Positions 11,501-21,935 of a stretch of DNA of 64,000 nucleotides are shown piece after piece. The position numbers and the translations under genes were made by a program. The notes under the pieces were generated by a model, which made no database searches, was not told the DNA's origin, and saw only the letters and a program-made list of their open reading frames with translations. The stretch's first letter is position 1, and each line of letters begins with the position of its first letter. This DNA is from Halictus rubicundus (taxonomy: Eukaryota; Arthropoda; Insecta; Hymenoptera; Halictidae), in NCBI RefSeq assembly GCF_050948215.1, contig NW_027488958.1, positions 1 to 64,000 on the forward strand. Reading direction: 5' to 3'.

Positions 11501-12766
11501 GCCGATGCATTAAGTCGTATGTATAGTATACTAGTTATTACGGAAAATAGTTTTGAGAGAAATTTAGAAATCTTACAAAATTTAGACCCGGAAATTAATA
11601 AGATCAGATCTAAATTAGAACAAGAGGAGGATAGATTTTTTGAATTAAGTAACGGTTTAGTATATCGTAAAGCGAATGGTAGATTGTTATTTTACGTTCC
11701 ATCATCCATGGAGGAAAATGTAATACGTGCAAGCCATGAAGAAATTGCTCATCAGGGTATGAATAAGACAGTAGAATATATATGTAGAGTATATTGGTTT
11801 CCCTGTATAAAAGATAAAGTAAAAAACCATATTTCAAATTGTTTAAAATGCATAACATTCGCGACAGTTGCAAATAAGATTGAAGGGAAGTTACATTGCC
11901 CGGAAAAAGGAAATTTACCTTTCCAGTGCATCCACATCGACCATTATGGTCCGTTGGAAAGAACTAAACACAGCCAGAAACATATCTTTGAAATCATTGA
12001 TGCGTTCACGAAATTTGTTAAATTTTATCCAACCGTTAGTACAGGCGTTGATGAAGTAATACGACATTTGAAATCTTATTTTTCGAATTATAGTAAACCA
12101 AAGAAAATTGTATCAGACAGAGGTAAAGCGTTTACGTCCGAAAAATTTAAAGAATTTATGGCAGCGAATAGTATACAGCATGTTCTTATTGCGACTGCCA
12201 CACCACACGCAAACGGTCAGATCGAGCGGATAAATCGGTCATTGACACCGATTTTGGCGAAACTTACTGAAACATCTCGTAGCTGGGATAACGTTTTAGT
12301 GCAGGCAGAATTTGCGTTAAATAATTCGATAAACCGATCAATTGGAGATACACCGGCTAGACTCTTTTTCGGAACTAATCAGTTAGGACAATGTAGTGAT
12401 GATTTACGCGAAATTCTTGAAGAGAGAAAGAACGAATATCGAGATCTAAATAGTATTAGGCAAAGCGCAGGCGAGAGAATTCAAGCGAGTAATGCGTATA
12501 ATGAAAAATACTATGATAAGAAGCGTAAAAAACCAACAAAATATCAATTAGGCGACTATGTGATGATAAAAAATGTAGATACAACTGCGGGTGTGAATAA
12601 GAAATTATTACCTAAGTATAGAGGACCCTATGTAGTGAAATGTGTATTAGACCATGACCGTTATATTGTATGTGATCCTGAAAATAACCAGTTAACTCAA
12701 ATGCCTTATGAAGGAACTTGTTCTGTCGAAAATATGAGACCATGGATTAAAGGTGATCCGGATTAG
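8501..12766 (+). CDS. gag-pol: Gag-Pol polyprotein of Ty3/Gypsy retrotransposon
   Basis: The 1,421-residue frame is intact. The ATG at 8501 is the first in frame after the primer site. Residues about 68-100 look SAP-like (inference), followed by an acidic run (109-121). A retrotransposon Gag core lies at about 150-265, then two CCHC knuckles (C336/C339/H344/C349 and C359/C362/H367/C372) that would bind RNA. The aspartic protease motif DTG is at 421-423. Reverse transcriptase spans about 585-780, with catalytic D680 and the YIDD box at 743-746 (D745, D746). RNase H follows, with D892, E934 and D959. Integrase has the zinc-binding H1079, H1084, C1114, C1117 set and the DDE triad D1147, D1206, E1242 with exactly 35 residues between the last two. 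A GPY/F-like module begins near 1366; no chromodomain is visible. Gag and Pol share one frame, so no frameshift or stop suppression is needed. All catalytic residues are present. Confidence 0.95.
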   Translation: MESLRQIPGLDERITKASVKTIKAFHKFVFGEVGDRRNRMRLRDFKGFPEPEESVQAEAKVSWAEKELELGDLVAICHVLKISYNGTSKEIAQCIYGCLANFDLLCGSDPEEESDEEEESVFHEVENRAIASKFTLSFRDVEDSVRLFDGGDDYLVENWIAEFEDNATLLGWSDIQKLLFAKKRLIGLAKILVQSEKGLTSWEKLKSCLLEEFSKKVNSADLHNMLSNRRMNRDETVQEYFLQMKELASRGFIEAEALIQYIVDGIPDDPYRKMSLYEAQTLKELKTKLEVYGKLRKKTHIQAGKNVPVRVTAPTKVVSQNKTAAQRNESKDETRCFNCNEVGHFKTSCPKPIRQRGSCYICGAADHQKSVCPQRATSSKHRPATSTGDTTTHLVRQTLSIVPSYTIKIQSEISETVAVLDTGSPISLLNNDLLPSGTNIEPYNEAVRYEGVNKSEITILGRLLQKVQVQDCEVYINFYVVPKITMSNACLLGRDFIASDNIRISFGKTVEISKRLKEREASVGIPEILAIDIDQDSVQSLETNVNNSISWDVKDKVHAIMDNYYVKPERPETPKTQLEMELSIKPNHQPFYYNPRRLSYLEKTAVQNIIRNLMERKIIRPSTSQYSSPIVLVKKKNGQIRMAVDYREINKITLRDNFPIPRIDDQIDELRDKQYFTRLDLKDAFHHVKLKEQSIPYTSFVTFMGQFEYVRMPFGLTNGPSFFMRFVSAAFRTLLDQGKILIYIDDLLIATKTIEENLEILKEVLIVLVENCLELRLEKCTFLFTEITYLGYRISANGVKPSTEHVDAVTNYPIPRTFRELQSFVGLISYFRKFIRNFAHISKPLYELLKSKTEFKWDDEALKSFESLKQLMISEPVLCIYSPTANTELHCDASSSGFGSVLLQKQSDNKFHPICYFSKRTTQIESRYHSFELEALAIIYSLERFRIYLQGIRFTIVTDCNSLKLTLERKEVNPRILRWSLILRNYDYVLEHRKGERMQHADALSRMYSILVITENSFERNLEILQNLDPEINKIRSKLEQEEDRFFELSNGLVYRKANGRLLFYVPSSMEENVIRASHEEIAHQGMNKTVEYICRVYWFPCIKDKVKNHISNCLKCITFATVANKIEGKLHCPEKGNLPFQCIHIDHYGPLERTKHSQKHIFEIIDAFTKFVKFYPTVSTGVDEVIRHLKSYFSNYSKPKKIVSDRGKAFTSEKFKEFMAANSIQHVLIATATPHANGQIERINRSLTPILAKLTETSRSWDNVLVQAEFALNNSINRSIGDTPARLFFGTNQLGQCSDDLREILEERKNEYRDLNSIRQSAGERIQASNAYNEKYYDKKRKKPTKYQLGDYVMIKNVDTTAGVNKKLLPKYRGPYVVKCVLDHDRYIVCDPENNQLTQMPYEGTCSVENMRPWIKGDPD

Positions 12767-13040
12767 TTTAAGTGTATTATCGTTGGAAAAAGTTTGTTAA
12801 GAAAATGATTATTTAATTTTACGTTTTAATTTAGATTTAGGTTTAGAGTGCGAGTTTACTGAACATTAGATTATTTTTATGTTAAACGAGAAATTTTGTT
12901 TTGTTCATTCATGCGAAAGGAATGTGTATGTTAATCAGAGTTATATTTTAATTTAATGAGGTTCTTGTAGACAATAAGATGTTTGTATTTTCTGCGTGAA
13001 CCGATGATTGAGGGCAATCGTGTTGTCAGGATGGACGAAC
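12767..13040 (+). other. 3' untranslated region of the retrotransposon
   Basis: This is AT-rich, with no open frame of note and no envelope-like gene. The bases just before the 3' LTR (13029-13040, GGATGGACGAAC) are only moderately purine-rich, so a classical polypurine tract for plus-strand priming is not obvious. Confidence 0.7.
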
Positions 13041-13234
13041 TGTAGTATATAGCACCAGCAGTCGGTAACCGATATGTATTGGTTGACGCGTGTCGAGAGG
13101 GCGCGGACCTCCCGACACGCCAGGACCGATCGTATGAATCGGCAGTTCAAATAAAGACGCACCAAAGCCAACACGTGTACGAAATCTTTAGAACCTCTTT
13201 AGAACCCTTAGCCTTCCTGATTACGGTCACTACA
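13041..13234 (+). repeat. 3' LTR (194 bp)
   Basis: It is identical to the 5' LTR by direct reading, 4,824 bases downstream. It has the same TG...CA ends, the AATAAA at 13150-13155 and the hairpin at 13088-13120. Because LTRs are copied from one template at integration, complete identity points to a recent insertion. Confidence 0.95.
13150..13155 (+). promoter_or_regulatory. polyadenylation signal in 3' LTR
   Basis: An AATAAA hexamer in the 3' LTR, in the position expected to end the genomic RNA. Confidence 0.6.
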
Positions 13235-13238
13235 CTTT
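13235..13238. other. target-site duplication CTTT, right copy
   Basis: It matches the four bases left of the 5' LTR (8213-8216). The DNA resumes here as the CTTTCTTTCTCTTTC pyrimidine run into which the element inserted. Confidence 0.7.
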
Positions 13239-13960
13239 CTTTCTCTTTCGCTGCGCCTCTCCGCTCCTCCGCTTCTTACGCGCCGAAGAAACCGAGTTTT
13301 ACGCTCGATCGATCGGATCGGGCATCCTGGTTGTCGATCTTACTCCGTTCGTTACGATCCACCGAGAGACAACGAGGAGACACGGTGAATCGCGCATTAA
13401 ATGCCACTGTCTTTCGACTACTCGTTGACATTCGTCGAGCATTCGCGATGGATTGCGGATTTTATGACAAACATGAGTGAATCAAATGCAATGGAGGCAT
13501 TTGGAAAATTTAAAAATGGATTTTATTTTCAGCTCGTTGGAATTATTCGGATAGAAAGGTCTTTGTAGCTCAATTTATACAATTTTGATTTTGCGTAAAA
13601 ATTATCCGTCTAGTTATAGAGTTTCGTTTGTACAGGAGACATTTTTTTGGAAATATTGTACACGTGGGAAACACGGTAAGCAGACTAATTTGCATGCAAC
13701 GTGACGTCTAATGCGTGCCTAATCAACGTCGAAATTGCTTGCGAAGAGTATAGCGAAATATTGGTAGCAATTAATAAAGAACAATCTTCTCGACGTTACT
13801 CTATTTTTCAGTCAATATTTACAGAAGTAAAATTCGACTCCGTCATCGATATTTAACAATTTAGTAAAAACCTAGGAATACATACAATATCGCTTTTCTC
13901 CTAGGAATTTATAGACGACAAATAAATTTCTGATCATAGAAGATAAAATATTAGCGCAAG
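13239..13960. other. non-coding DNA right of the retrotransposon
   Basis: The first 250 bases are CpG-rich and continue the pre-insertion sequence. The rest is AT-rich. A 133-codon open frame starts inside the 3' LTR and runs out of it, so it is a chance frame. No family is recognised. Confidence 0.55.
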
Positions 13961-14120
13961 GTGTTAACGTTGTTTGAAATGTAGAGCGTACGATGGTTAA
14001 AATGATCGGTAAGAAAATAAGATAGAAGATAAAATAGAATAAAATAGAAGATAAAATAATAGGTGTGAACGATATGTGAAATGAAGGGCGTACGATGGTT
14101 AAAATGATCGGTAAGAAAAA
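13961..14120 (+). repeat. tandem pair of 102-bp units
   Basis: A block of about 57 bases starting at 13961 recurs at 14063, sharing GCGTACGATGGTTAAAATGA and the GATCGGTAAGAAAA that follows. The two copies are separated by AGATAAAATAGAA-type words, and the same AGATAAAATA word precedes the first copy. This is a short decayed tandem duplication. Confidence 0.75.
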
Positions 14121-16016
14121 GTGTTTTGGACGACCTCAAAGTGCCCAACCCTTGGGAGTTCGTATTTAAAAAAATAGCTTGCTGGACGGAGGGTTAGTTC
14201 CACAATAAATCCCACAGTAGTAAACACTTGACACCCCCACAAGCAGGCGACAGGGACCAGGAGGGAACCCGTTCTGCCTCGAAACGAGGAGCAAGAGGAA
14301 TCCGGCGAGGCTCGTAGGTAGTCACGGGGGCCGCGTGAAAGAGTAAGGGGGGCTGGAGAGGAAGAGGGGCACGCAGAGTCACTAAACCCACCATTCACGC
14401 GAGGCCGCGGACCCCCGGAGTACCTGGAAACGGTGCTAATGATATGCCCGGGCCCCGGCTGGTGAATGGAACCTTTCGGGAATTCTCCGACGGTTTCGTA
14501 GAATTAGGAATTCCGAGGCCGGGTCCCCCTCGCGTCCGTTCCCTTTCTTTCTAGGCCCCCCTCGTCCGCGGATCAGAGGCTGCCTCCATAAAGAGGTGGT
14601 TTGCAGAGAGCGACGAAAGAGGCGGGTGGAACGCTTTGTGGGAAACGTTTCTGCCTCCCCCCCTCCCGTTCCTCTCTTTCTCTCGTCCTCCTCTATCTTT
14701 CTCTATCTTTCTCTATCCGCCTTCTATCTATAGCGAGAGCCGGTCTTTCTCAAGCTCGGCGACGACGCCGCACCGCTCCCGGCTGAGATTTATAAGCGCG
14801 AACGAGCCTTTCAGGGCCGAGCCACCGGCTCATCCTCGAATGGGAACAATTTAGAGAATAAGGACGCGCCAGCGCGGAAGCCGCGAGGGAGGCGCAAAAG
14901 AGGAGCCCGTCGAACCGTCGCAAAAATTGCTCGCCGCCGATTGTGTTTGCCTCCCCGTTCCACACCGCCTCTACCGTAGGAAATAAGAGGGGAACGGAGG
15001 GGGGCTCGAGCGGCGTCGAGCGATCACAAAACGGGCTGAAGAGAGTTTATGAGACCCGACTCTCCTCCGAGCGGAGTTCTTTGTAGCGACACGCATCTCG
15101 CGGACTGATGCAGCCGCCCCGAGCCCTTTGTCCCCCCTATTTCCGCCAATAAGCGTCGTATTTCCTGTTCCAGCCAGCGATTCACGACGCGGTCTATTCG
15201 ATTAATTTTCGCGGGCATCAGAAATCCATCCCCCTACTCCTGAGAGAACTCTCTCTCTCACTCTTCGCAGAAGCTCTTTCATTCAAGCTCTCGCCAACCA
15301 GCATCCAGCAGCGTTTTCGAGCGTCGAAAGTGGAGAACAGGTTTACCGGATGCTCCTTGATTCCCCGCGCGCGTCAATTGTTTTATAGCCTGTTCCCTCT
15401 TGCCACATCCCTCTCGGGCACCGCCCGTACCCCTCCTCCCCTCTCCCCCTCCGTTCCCGCTCTTCGACACTCTCGTTTTCTTCGCCTTTTACGCCGATCC
15501 TGGCCGGCACCGCCGCCGAGGTGGCGCCACGCTGTACCCCTCGTGCCCTTTTCCTTCCTTTTTCTCTGGTACCCCTTCCGTTCCCTGTGCCCCCTTCCTC
15601 CTGCGCAGCTTCGTCACGCCATTTCAGTAAAATAAAAACCACCTCGTCCGAGTGTGTATTGTTTTGCGTACCCCTGTGTTCGACCGCCCCGGCGAACGAT
15701 CCCCGGCACCGTGGCAAAGAATGGCCCTGGGAATTTGTATTCCACGGGAAAAGAAACCAACCGATCCGGCCGCGTATAATTCGACCGGGAACGGGTTCCG
15801 TGAAGATCGGCGGCCGGACGATTTAGTATTGCTGATGGTTCGACATCATATGCTACTTTTTGCCCGGTCATTTGCGCGGGCAGTCTCTTATGGCGTCGGG
15901 GCTAGGCGAGGAAGTGGAAAACGCCTTCGAGTTGGTTTGTATCGAGTGGAACGGAACAGAGGTGTTAATTAAATTCGTTTGATTGTAAAGAAATTTTCAA
16001 AATTGGTGTCCGATAC
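14121..16016. other. non-coding DNA, GC-rich with pyrimidine tracts
   Basis: No gene is recognised. CT-rich tracts at about 14655-14720 and 15400-15600 generate Ser/Pro/Leu-rich frames of 60-101 codons on the plus strand and Arg/Gly/Glu-rich frames on the minus strand. A CTCTCTCTC run lies at about 15250-15260. Confidence 0.55.
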
Positions 16017-16157
16017 TTAACCCTTATCGGACGTTGCGACCACAGCGACAAACTACTGCTGTCACGCGAGAGGTGACTTACGACCGTTGAGGGTTGATAA
16101 TTCATTTGGAACATTGCATTGGTAAAGCACATTTCGAAGGTCCGCTTAAGGGTTGAT
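16017..16157. repeat. small inverted-repeat element with TTAACCCTT-like ends
   Basis: The left end reads TTAACCCTTATCGGACGT from 16018. Its inverted counterpart occurs twice to the right. One ends near 16097 (minus-strand TCAACCCTCAACGGTCGT, 14 of 18 matches). The other ends near 16156 (minus-strand TCAACCCTTAAGCGGACC). TTAA-type ends recall piggyBac-like MITEs, but the element is only 80-140 bp, so it could be a relic or a chance palindrome. Confidence 0.4.
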
Positions 16158-16930
16158 GATCATTCGCGTTCGTAAAGGCGCGCGTCTGCAAGGGGTTGGA
16201 ACGTGAAACGGGGTAACAAAAATTACGGGGCGCATTGAGTGTGGCAGTCCCTGAGCGTCGGACGGCGTGTCGGCCAATTGAAGCGAAAATATTTAGCGAG
16301 AAGTGTTGACGGTCGCGGGGAAAAAAGCAGTAGGGCGCGATTCGCCACCCTTATCGCGGTGTTCCGTGTTTACCGGGCTCGTTCTCGGCTCGTCGTCGCC
16401 GAGCAGAAGAGGAGAAAAAGAGAGAGAGAGAGGGGGGGGGGCGAGAGGCGAGAGGCGTTCCGTTTTATTTTATCAGACCGATGGAACAGCGTGAGAATTC
16501 GTTTACCTTTTCCCCATTAAGGAGCAACGACGCCGGGCGGGGTCGAGCTTTGCGGAACCGGGGTTGCCGTGTCATCAACGTTTTATTTCCAGCAGCCCGG
16601 CGTCTCGCGTCGGGTCAAGTCCACCGGCGAACGCAAAAGTTTAATTAATTTCGAGCCACGGCATTAAGTGACGGTATCGGGAAGCCTGCCTCCCCTCTTG
16701 CACCCCCTCCCGCAACCCCTCGTCGTCGCAAACTTTCGTTTCTTCTTTCGCTGGCGACCCTAAGCGTATCACGGCTTGCTCGATTAAAAATTAGCCTGTT
16801 CGCAAATACGACCTTTTGTCATAGTGTGCATACTCGTGGCAAGGATTAGCATAGACGTGTGATATGTTGTATTATTACTAGGAAACCTAATTTGGAACTC
16901 TGATGATTGACTGCCATAGAAATCAGGAAA
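16158..16930. other. non-coding DNA with AG and G tracts
   Basis: No gene is recognised. An AG dinucleotide run (16420-16431) is followed at once by ten G residues (16432-16441). Open frames of 93 and 63 codons cross this tract and are Arg-rich by composition. A TTTAATTAATTTCGAGCC segment lies near 16640. Confidence 0.55.
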
Positions 16931-17228
16931 GGGCTCGAATAGAGCTTCAAATAGAAAAGTCAAAATATACTTCAAATAACAATTAGAGAATATAGAAACA
17001 GAAGAATTTAAAGCATTTTCTACAATCTTGGACTCGAACTGCGCTTCAAATAGAAAAATCAAAATATACTTCAAATAACAATTAGAGAATATAGAAACAG
17101 AAGAATTTGAAGCATTTTCTACAATTTTGGACTCGAACAGCGCTTCAAATAGAAAAATCAAAATATACTTCAAACAACAATTAGAGAATATAGAAACAGA
17201 AGAATTTGAAGCATTTTCTACAATTGTT
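16931..17228 (+). repeat. 99-bp minisatellite, three copies
   Basis: Copies start at 16948, 17047 and 17146, with only a few differences between them. The tail of an earlier unit (GGGCTCGAATAGAGCTT) precedes the first. The unit is a multiple of three and lacks stops in one frame of each strand. The minus strand therefore carries a 156-codon frame with a 33-residue repeat, and the plus strand a frame repeating an Asn/Glu/Lys/Phe-rich 33-mer. No known domain matches either. Confidence 0.9.
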
Positions 17229-18715
17229 AATAGTATGTATTCAGAAGGCCACAACCCTGGTCAAAGAACAATTTCGTCCTTTTGTGCCGATTTTCAGAAG
17301 TTACAGATGCAAAAATCAAACTGCACATGATATAACAATGAGAGCATAAAAACAGTAGAAGAATTTTTAACCCTCGTCCCTTCCCCATTTTCTTGGCTTA
17401 GTTTACCCCTCGGAGTCAAACTGACGCGACGAAATCAATGCAACTACAATACAAAAAATTAAATCCGTGAAAATAAAAACCTTCGCACTACTTGCAACTG
17501 ACAAACGATCGCGCAGAAGACACTGCTTTCCAATAAGGCAAGAAAAACGTGTCGAGGGATGAAGGTAGAGACACCTGGTTCCACGAACGAGCATTCCTCA
17601 GGCCTTTCCCGTCCCGGAAAATTCTTATTGCGATCACGCGCGAGGCGTGGCCGGGTTCGTTTAAGTTTCTGTCGCAGGGCGTGCTCATTATCGGCCGGTA
17701 CACCCCTGTAATTATCGGGACATCGTTCCTCGCGCATAAACGGGCCGCCCCGCGAGCTCTGCACGGGCTTTCCGGTTATTCAATCGCGTGCGCACGGGGG
17801 CTCAAAGTGATGCATATTTATAGGTTCGTTAGCCGGGGGAAAGGAAACGAAAGAAGCGGCGAAAACTCGCGAACCGTCTCCCACCTCTCTCTTCTAATCC
17901 GCGCGCTTGTCGCTCGCGGCTTCGCTCCTTTTTTCCTTTCTGCGAAGCGTGTCGGTCGGCGATTCGGCCGCAGAATGCGCCCGATGAAACGAGACGACAC
18001 ATTTACCGAGCGTTTCCGTTCTGGGAAACCCGGCCAGACTCATACCTCGAGCACGTGCTGCGACAACGTCAGATTTCAGGAACGATCGCGCGCTATCGGA
18101 CCGCCACGGAGAATTCTGCTCGCGGTTTCACGAAACACCGCGAAAATTGTATTCCTTTCTGTGCGCGTTCTTTTTGAGGAAGAATATGAAAATTATCATC
18201 ACAAACTAGAAATCGTTAGCGCTTCGTTACTAACAAAGTTTATTTGTGCAGGTCCCCCCATGCACAAAATGGGGACGAGTCCACTTTCCGAGGCGTTTCA
18301 GCAAAATGTGACGAGATCACAAGATGGAGGGACACAGAGGTGAAGCAAGAATGAAGCTTTTCGACGACCCTCCGGCCAGAGCTGAAGAGTACTTCCGCAT
18401 CGAATTCGTCAAAGCCTCGACACATCGTTTGCGAGGCCCGTCACCTTGGTCAAGCCTTCCCGGTAAGTTTGTTTGTGCTCTCCATCCGGGATCCGAGGGT
18501 ACCGGTGACTGATCACCTACGAAACCAAGAAGGGTTCTCGCGGCAAATCCTCGAGGACAGGGGTCGCGGCCACGGCTTACGCGGCGTCGTGGTCAAATAC
18601 CGCTCTTACAGCTCGACGACAGGGTCCTCTTAAGTGCGAAGCGGAGTCGCATTAGGCCGAAAGAACGCGGCAAATATAAATGTGCCGGGGATCACCTGCT
18701 AGCCATTTGGATCCT
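17229..18715. other. non-coding DNA with a 264-codon frame of unknown value
   Basis: The longest open frame outside the retrotransposon and the satellite lies at 17549-18343 on the plus strand. Its product is Arg/Ser-rich, with no recognisable domain, signal peptide or membrane segment, and CpG-derived Arg codons dominate. Antisense frames of 60-101 codons overlap it. I treat it as probably non-coding, but it is the one frame here worth testing against transcripts. Confidence 0.4.
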
Positions 18716-21700
18716 TTGCTTGTCACTCGGAATCACACTATTTTTAGGCTCGGCGAGAGGGATGCGAAGCTATTCGACTTTGGCACCGTTACACATAGCT
18801 GCTTCTAACTTTTACAGCGAGAACGAGCATGCCAAGATAGACCTGCGCATAGGGCTAGGGCTACTCCTAGATTTCAGGCATAAACGTCAACCTAGCTCTA
18901 AACCTAGGTATAATTTTGGGACCATACGTGGTTCTAAACCTGCGTCTAGTCTTGTAGGAGATCCACGGGTGCAATTCTAGTCCTGGTGACTCTTGATTGA
19001 TCTAGAGACGGGCCTAGATTTAAACAGTCAACTATGCTACGTTAAATCGGCGAGTATCATCAAGTTCCCAGGGAAAATGGAGAGACGTTGATATAATCCA
19101 CAAGCGTTCTTAAGAGACGTTCTTTCAACGAAACGATCGATTGGGGGATTAAATAGCCTTTCGAGACACTCTGAATCACCGCGTCGCGTCGTTAAATATA
19201 ACCGAATCGGGCCCGGTCTCGGGCAGCCCGAGATTACAAAATCGACACGGCCGGGGCTAGGCTCTCTCATCGTCCCGGTGCTCGCGTGTTCGCCGCCTAT
19301 TTCGAACGACAAAAAATCGAGCCCGGATCGGCCCGCTAGCCGAAACATCAAAGAATCGCGGTGTTCGCGACCGTTGGCGATGAAAGCGCGGCTAGAGAGG
19401 CTTGTCGGTCACGGAACGCGGTGTACGAGGCGCGCGGAACACGTGTCTGTCTCGCGACGCGTTTTCAACGTGACGAGAGCACGCGAACACACACCGGGGT
19501 ATACTATACCTACGAGCATCCGCGCTCCGTTTCGAAGCGGATGGGCGTCGAGCGGGAATTCGGCTCTGCGACGCGCGTAGACCGAGCGTGCGACACGCTC
19601 ACGCCTCCGTGGCACGCCTCGATCACAAATCATCGACGAGGCCCGTCGAGGCCCGCGCCGGGCTTTGTGCCGCTGCGCCACGGCGAAGACCGTGGAAAAG
19701 ATTCATGGGACCCGCGGACGGGAATAGTTCCGTCGTCGAGACGGCTTCGACGACGACGACGCGCGACGCCTACCGGTCTCGTCGCGCGGCAAGCTATGCG
19801 GACTGCTTCTACTTGAAGACGGACGTCTAGCGACGGGCTTGATTCGGGAGATCGTTGTTTCGCTAATCGACCGTGTTAAGCGATTGATACATTGCTAAAC
19901 GCGTTCACTTCTGAGCCACCGCCCTGAAGACTACCACGAATATTAACACGTTCACTGCCGGACAATCGTCCCCCAAAAATCCTACAAAATTAAAATAATT
20001 TGAGTACTTTAATCAGAAGTGGAGAGTTAAAACTTGGCACAGGGATTACTTCATGGACTCTCTTAGATCGTACGAATCTCAATGATGTTCTGTTCAAGCA
20101 ACTTTATTATTAACAAAATTAATTTTTAGAGACCCTTTCCGCACGAGGATTTTTAAAACGGAAATATTTTCCTAAATCCTACATCAAAGCCTTCAGTTCA
20201 ATCATTTGCTACCCTACACTGGTTAATTTATTTAGTAATAATTTATCCAATAATAGACGTGTTGACCACCCCGCTTGTCACCGTGGTGGTGTCACACAGT
20301 TCGATTGTCCGAGCCATTTCGGTCCCAATTAGCTCGTGTAATTGGCATTGTGGGGTACAAGAAAAGTAGTCTGGCGTATCTGAGTCACGGTCGACGTCGT
20401 CGCTGGCCACTTTTATTTCGAAGCTCGGATGGCATCGGGAACGTGTGTCGTCGCCACGTAAACTAGCGCCGCGACGCTCGAGCGAGCTTTCGCCCCTCGG
20501 GCCGACGCGACGCGACGCTGGTACGCGTATATTTTACGGGACCGCGGTCCATCCATCAACCGGAGAAGAGGGGCGCTTAGGCTCGCCGGTTACCCGGAGG
20601 TTAGGAAGTCAGGTGGAGAGGAACGAACGTCGACGAATTGCCGGTGCCTGCTTATGGGATTAGGACAGGCGGAGATGAAACGACGGCGCTCGGCAATCCC
20701 CGCGAAATTTGTCTGGCAAATTTCAAACGATCGCGATCGAGGCTCACGCGGCCGTTTGATAAAGATTAATCGACGGGATGCCGGCTGAACGTGGCCTATC
20801 GCGTTCCGCGAACGCTATAAATGGAATCGGAGCCAACCGTGATGAAGATGTTTAGAGCCGGCCGAGCCTCCGTGGCCGCCGATCTGTCGGCCCCGGATTA
20901 CCCTAACACCTCTGTTTCAATTTACACTCGCCTTTCGACGATCCAGCCACCTTGACGATCAACGATGCGGTGGTGAATTCTTCGGAAAGTAGTCTCCTTT
21001 ATTTTTGGTAGACGAAACTCTGTCGATCTGAAAGACTATCATACCGTGAGGAAAGATCGTTTACTTCTGCTCACTTTACTTCTAATTTAATTAACAATCC
21101 ACCCTCAAGATCCCTCATCGTACCAGAATCATTAATTTCAGAATTATTTCGCGAAAGATTTTTAAATTCTCTTTTTAATGGAGCTCAGTCACCGAGAATC
21201 ATACCAATAGATTTCCAGTAAGTAATGTCTTCAATGCAAAAACAGAGTAAGCCTAACTTATGAAAATTGGTTCATTCTTGCACCAAGCAACTATGACAAT
21301 GTATATATATATATGAGCAGGTAGAATTTTACTAAACAGCAAACTTGTCTCCAGGCCAAGGTCCTCGACTACTGCCACGGAATTCTAGACAAGGGAGGCA
21401 GTTTACCCAAAGGGGACATTGAACAAATGATCTATTAGATGCTAGACAAAGCCTACCTATACCTGTAGCAACCGAAAAGCGTATCTCCGACGAAACAATG
21501 CCATCGGCCGATTATTAGCCGACCAGAAGCGGCCAGCGTTCCTGCCGAGCACGGTTACATTTCTTGCAGCGTGTCCGGTCCATTAAACGGCCCAGAAATA
21601 TCTCGATGACTGATGAAAAGAATCTTTGTAACAAGTTGCGCGGAGAAACAAGCCCGGGCAACGCCGCGCCGGACGACGCTAATCCGAGTAGATTTCGCGG

Positions 21701-21875
21701 CCGTTCATTAATCATTCCGGGTCCGGAGCGAGGCTGGATGCGTCTCACGGTGGTGCCTCGTTGTAAGGGCAGAGGTCTCGATGAGTTATCGGTGGTCGCC
21801 GTTGTAGCGAGAGCACACCGCGAGATGAGGAGAGCCCCTTCTTCTAGGAGACGAGAGTGGTTCGAACGAGCTGCC
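18716..21875. other. non-coding DNA, no gene recognised
   Basis: A patch at about 18840-18970 repeats CTAG-containing words such as AACCTAGCTC and AACCTAGGTA. About 19.1-19.8 kb is very CpG-rich and carries overlapping Arg-rich frames on both strands (90-151 codons). About 19.95-20.25 kb and 21.0-21.3 kb are AT-rich. A short TA run lies at about 21301-21314. Nothing matches a known gene family. Confidence 0.55.
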
Positions 21876-21906
<31 letters not shown>

Positions 21907-21935
21907 TCACTCTCTCTCTCTCTCTCTCTCTCTCT
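21876..21935 (+). repeat. CT dinucleotide microsatellite
   Basis: About 60 bases of CT repeats, interrupted by AC at 21901 and 21909. It is likely length-polymorphic. Confidence 0.95.

Larger units (their letters stand above)
8217..13234 (+). mobile_element. complete Ty3/Gypsy LTR retrotransposon
   Basis: The element is 5,018 bp long. Two identical 194-bp LTRs with TG...CA ends enclose one 1,421-codon Gag-Pol frame. A candidate primer-binding site follows the 5' LTR, and CTTT flanks both sides. The domain order protease, reverse transcriptase, RNase H, integrase and the GPY/F-like integrase tail place it in Ty3/Gypsy (Metaviridae). There is no envelope gene: only 274 bases separate the stop codon from the 3' LTR. 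Single-frame Gag-Pol, a tRNA-Leu-like primer site and short LTRs are reminiscent of the mdg3/Micropia group, but that clade call is inference. The element is visibly AT-richer than its CpG-rich surroundings. No stop codon or frameshift interrupts it, so it may be capable of movement. Confidence 0.95.

Noticed and set aside
11610..11937. Minus-strand frames of 61-87 codons inside the retrotransposon
   Set aside because: They are shadows of the integrase-coding region in antisense and have no features of their own.
12767..13040. Envelope gene downstream of Gag-Pol
   Set aside because: Only 274 bases lie between the stop codon and the 3' LTR, with no open frame of useful length.
17549..18343. 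264-codon plus-strand frame as a host gene
   Set aside because: No domain, no biased third-codon pattern, Arg-rich from CpG, and antisense frames are open over the same bases.
19943..20265. Possible TTAA element with TTAACACGT and ACGTGTTGA ends
   Set aside because: Only about ten bases match in inverted orientation and the right TTAA is imperfect (TTGA). The evidence is too weak to list.
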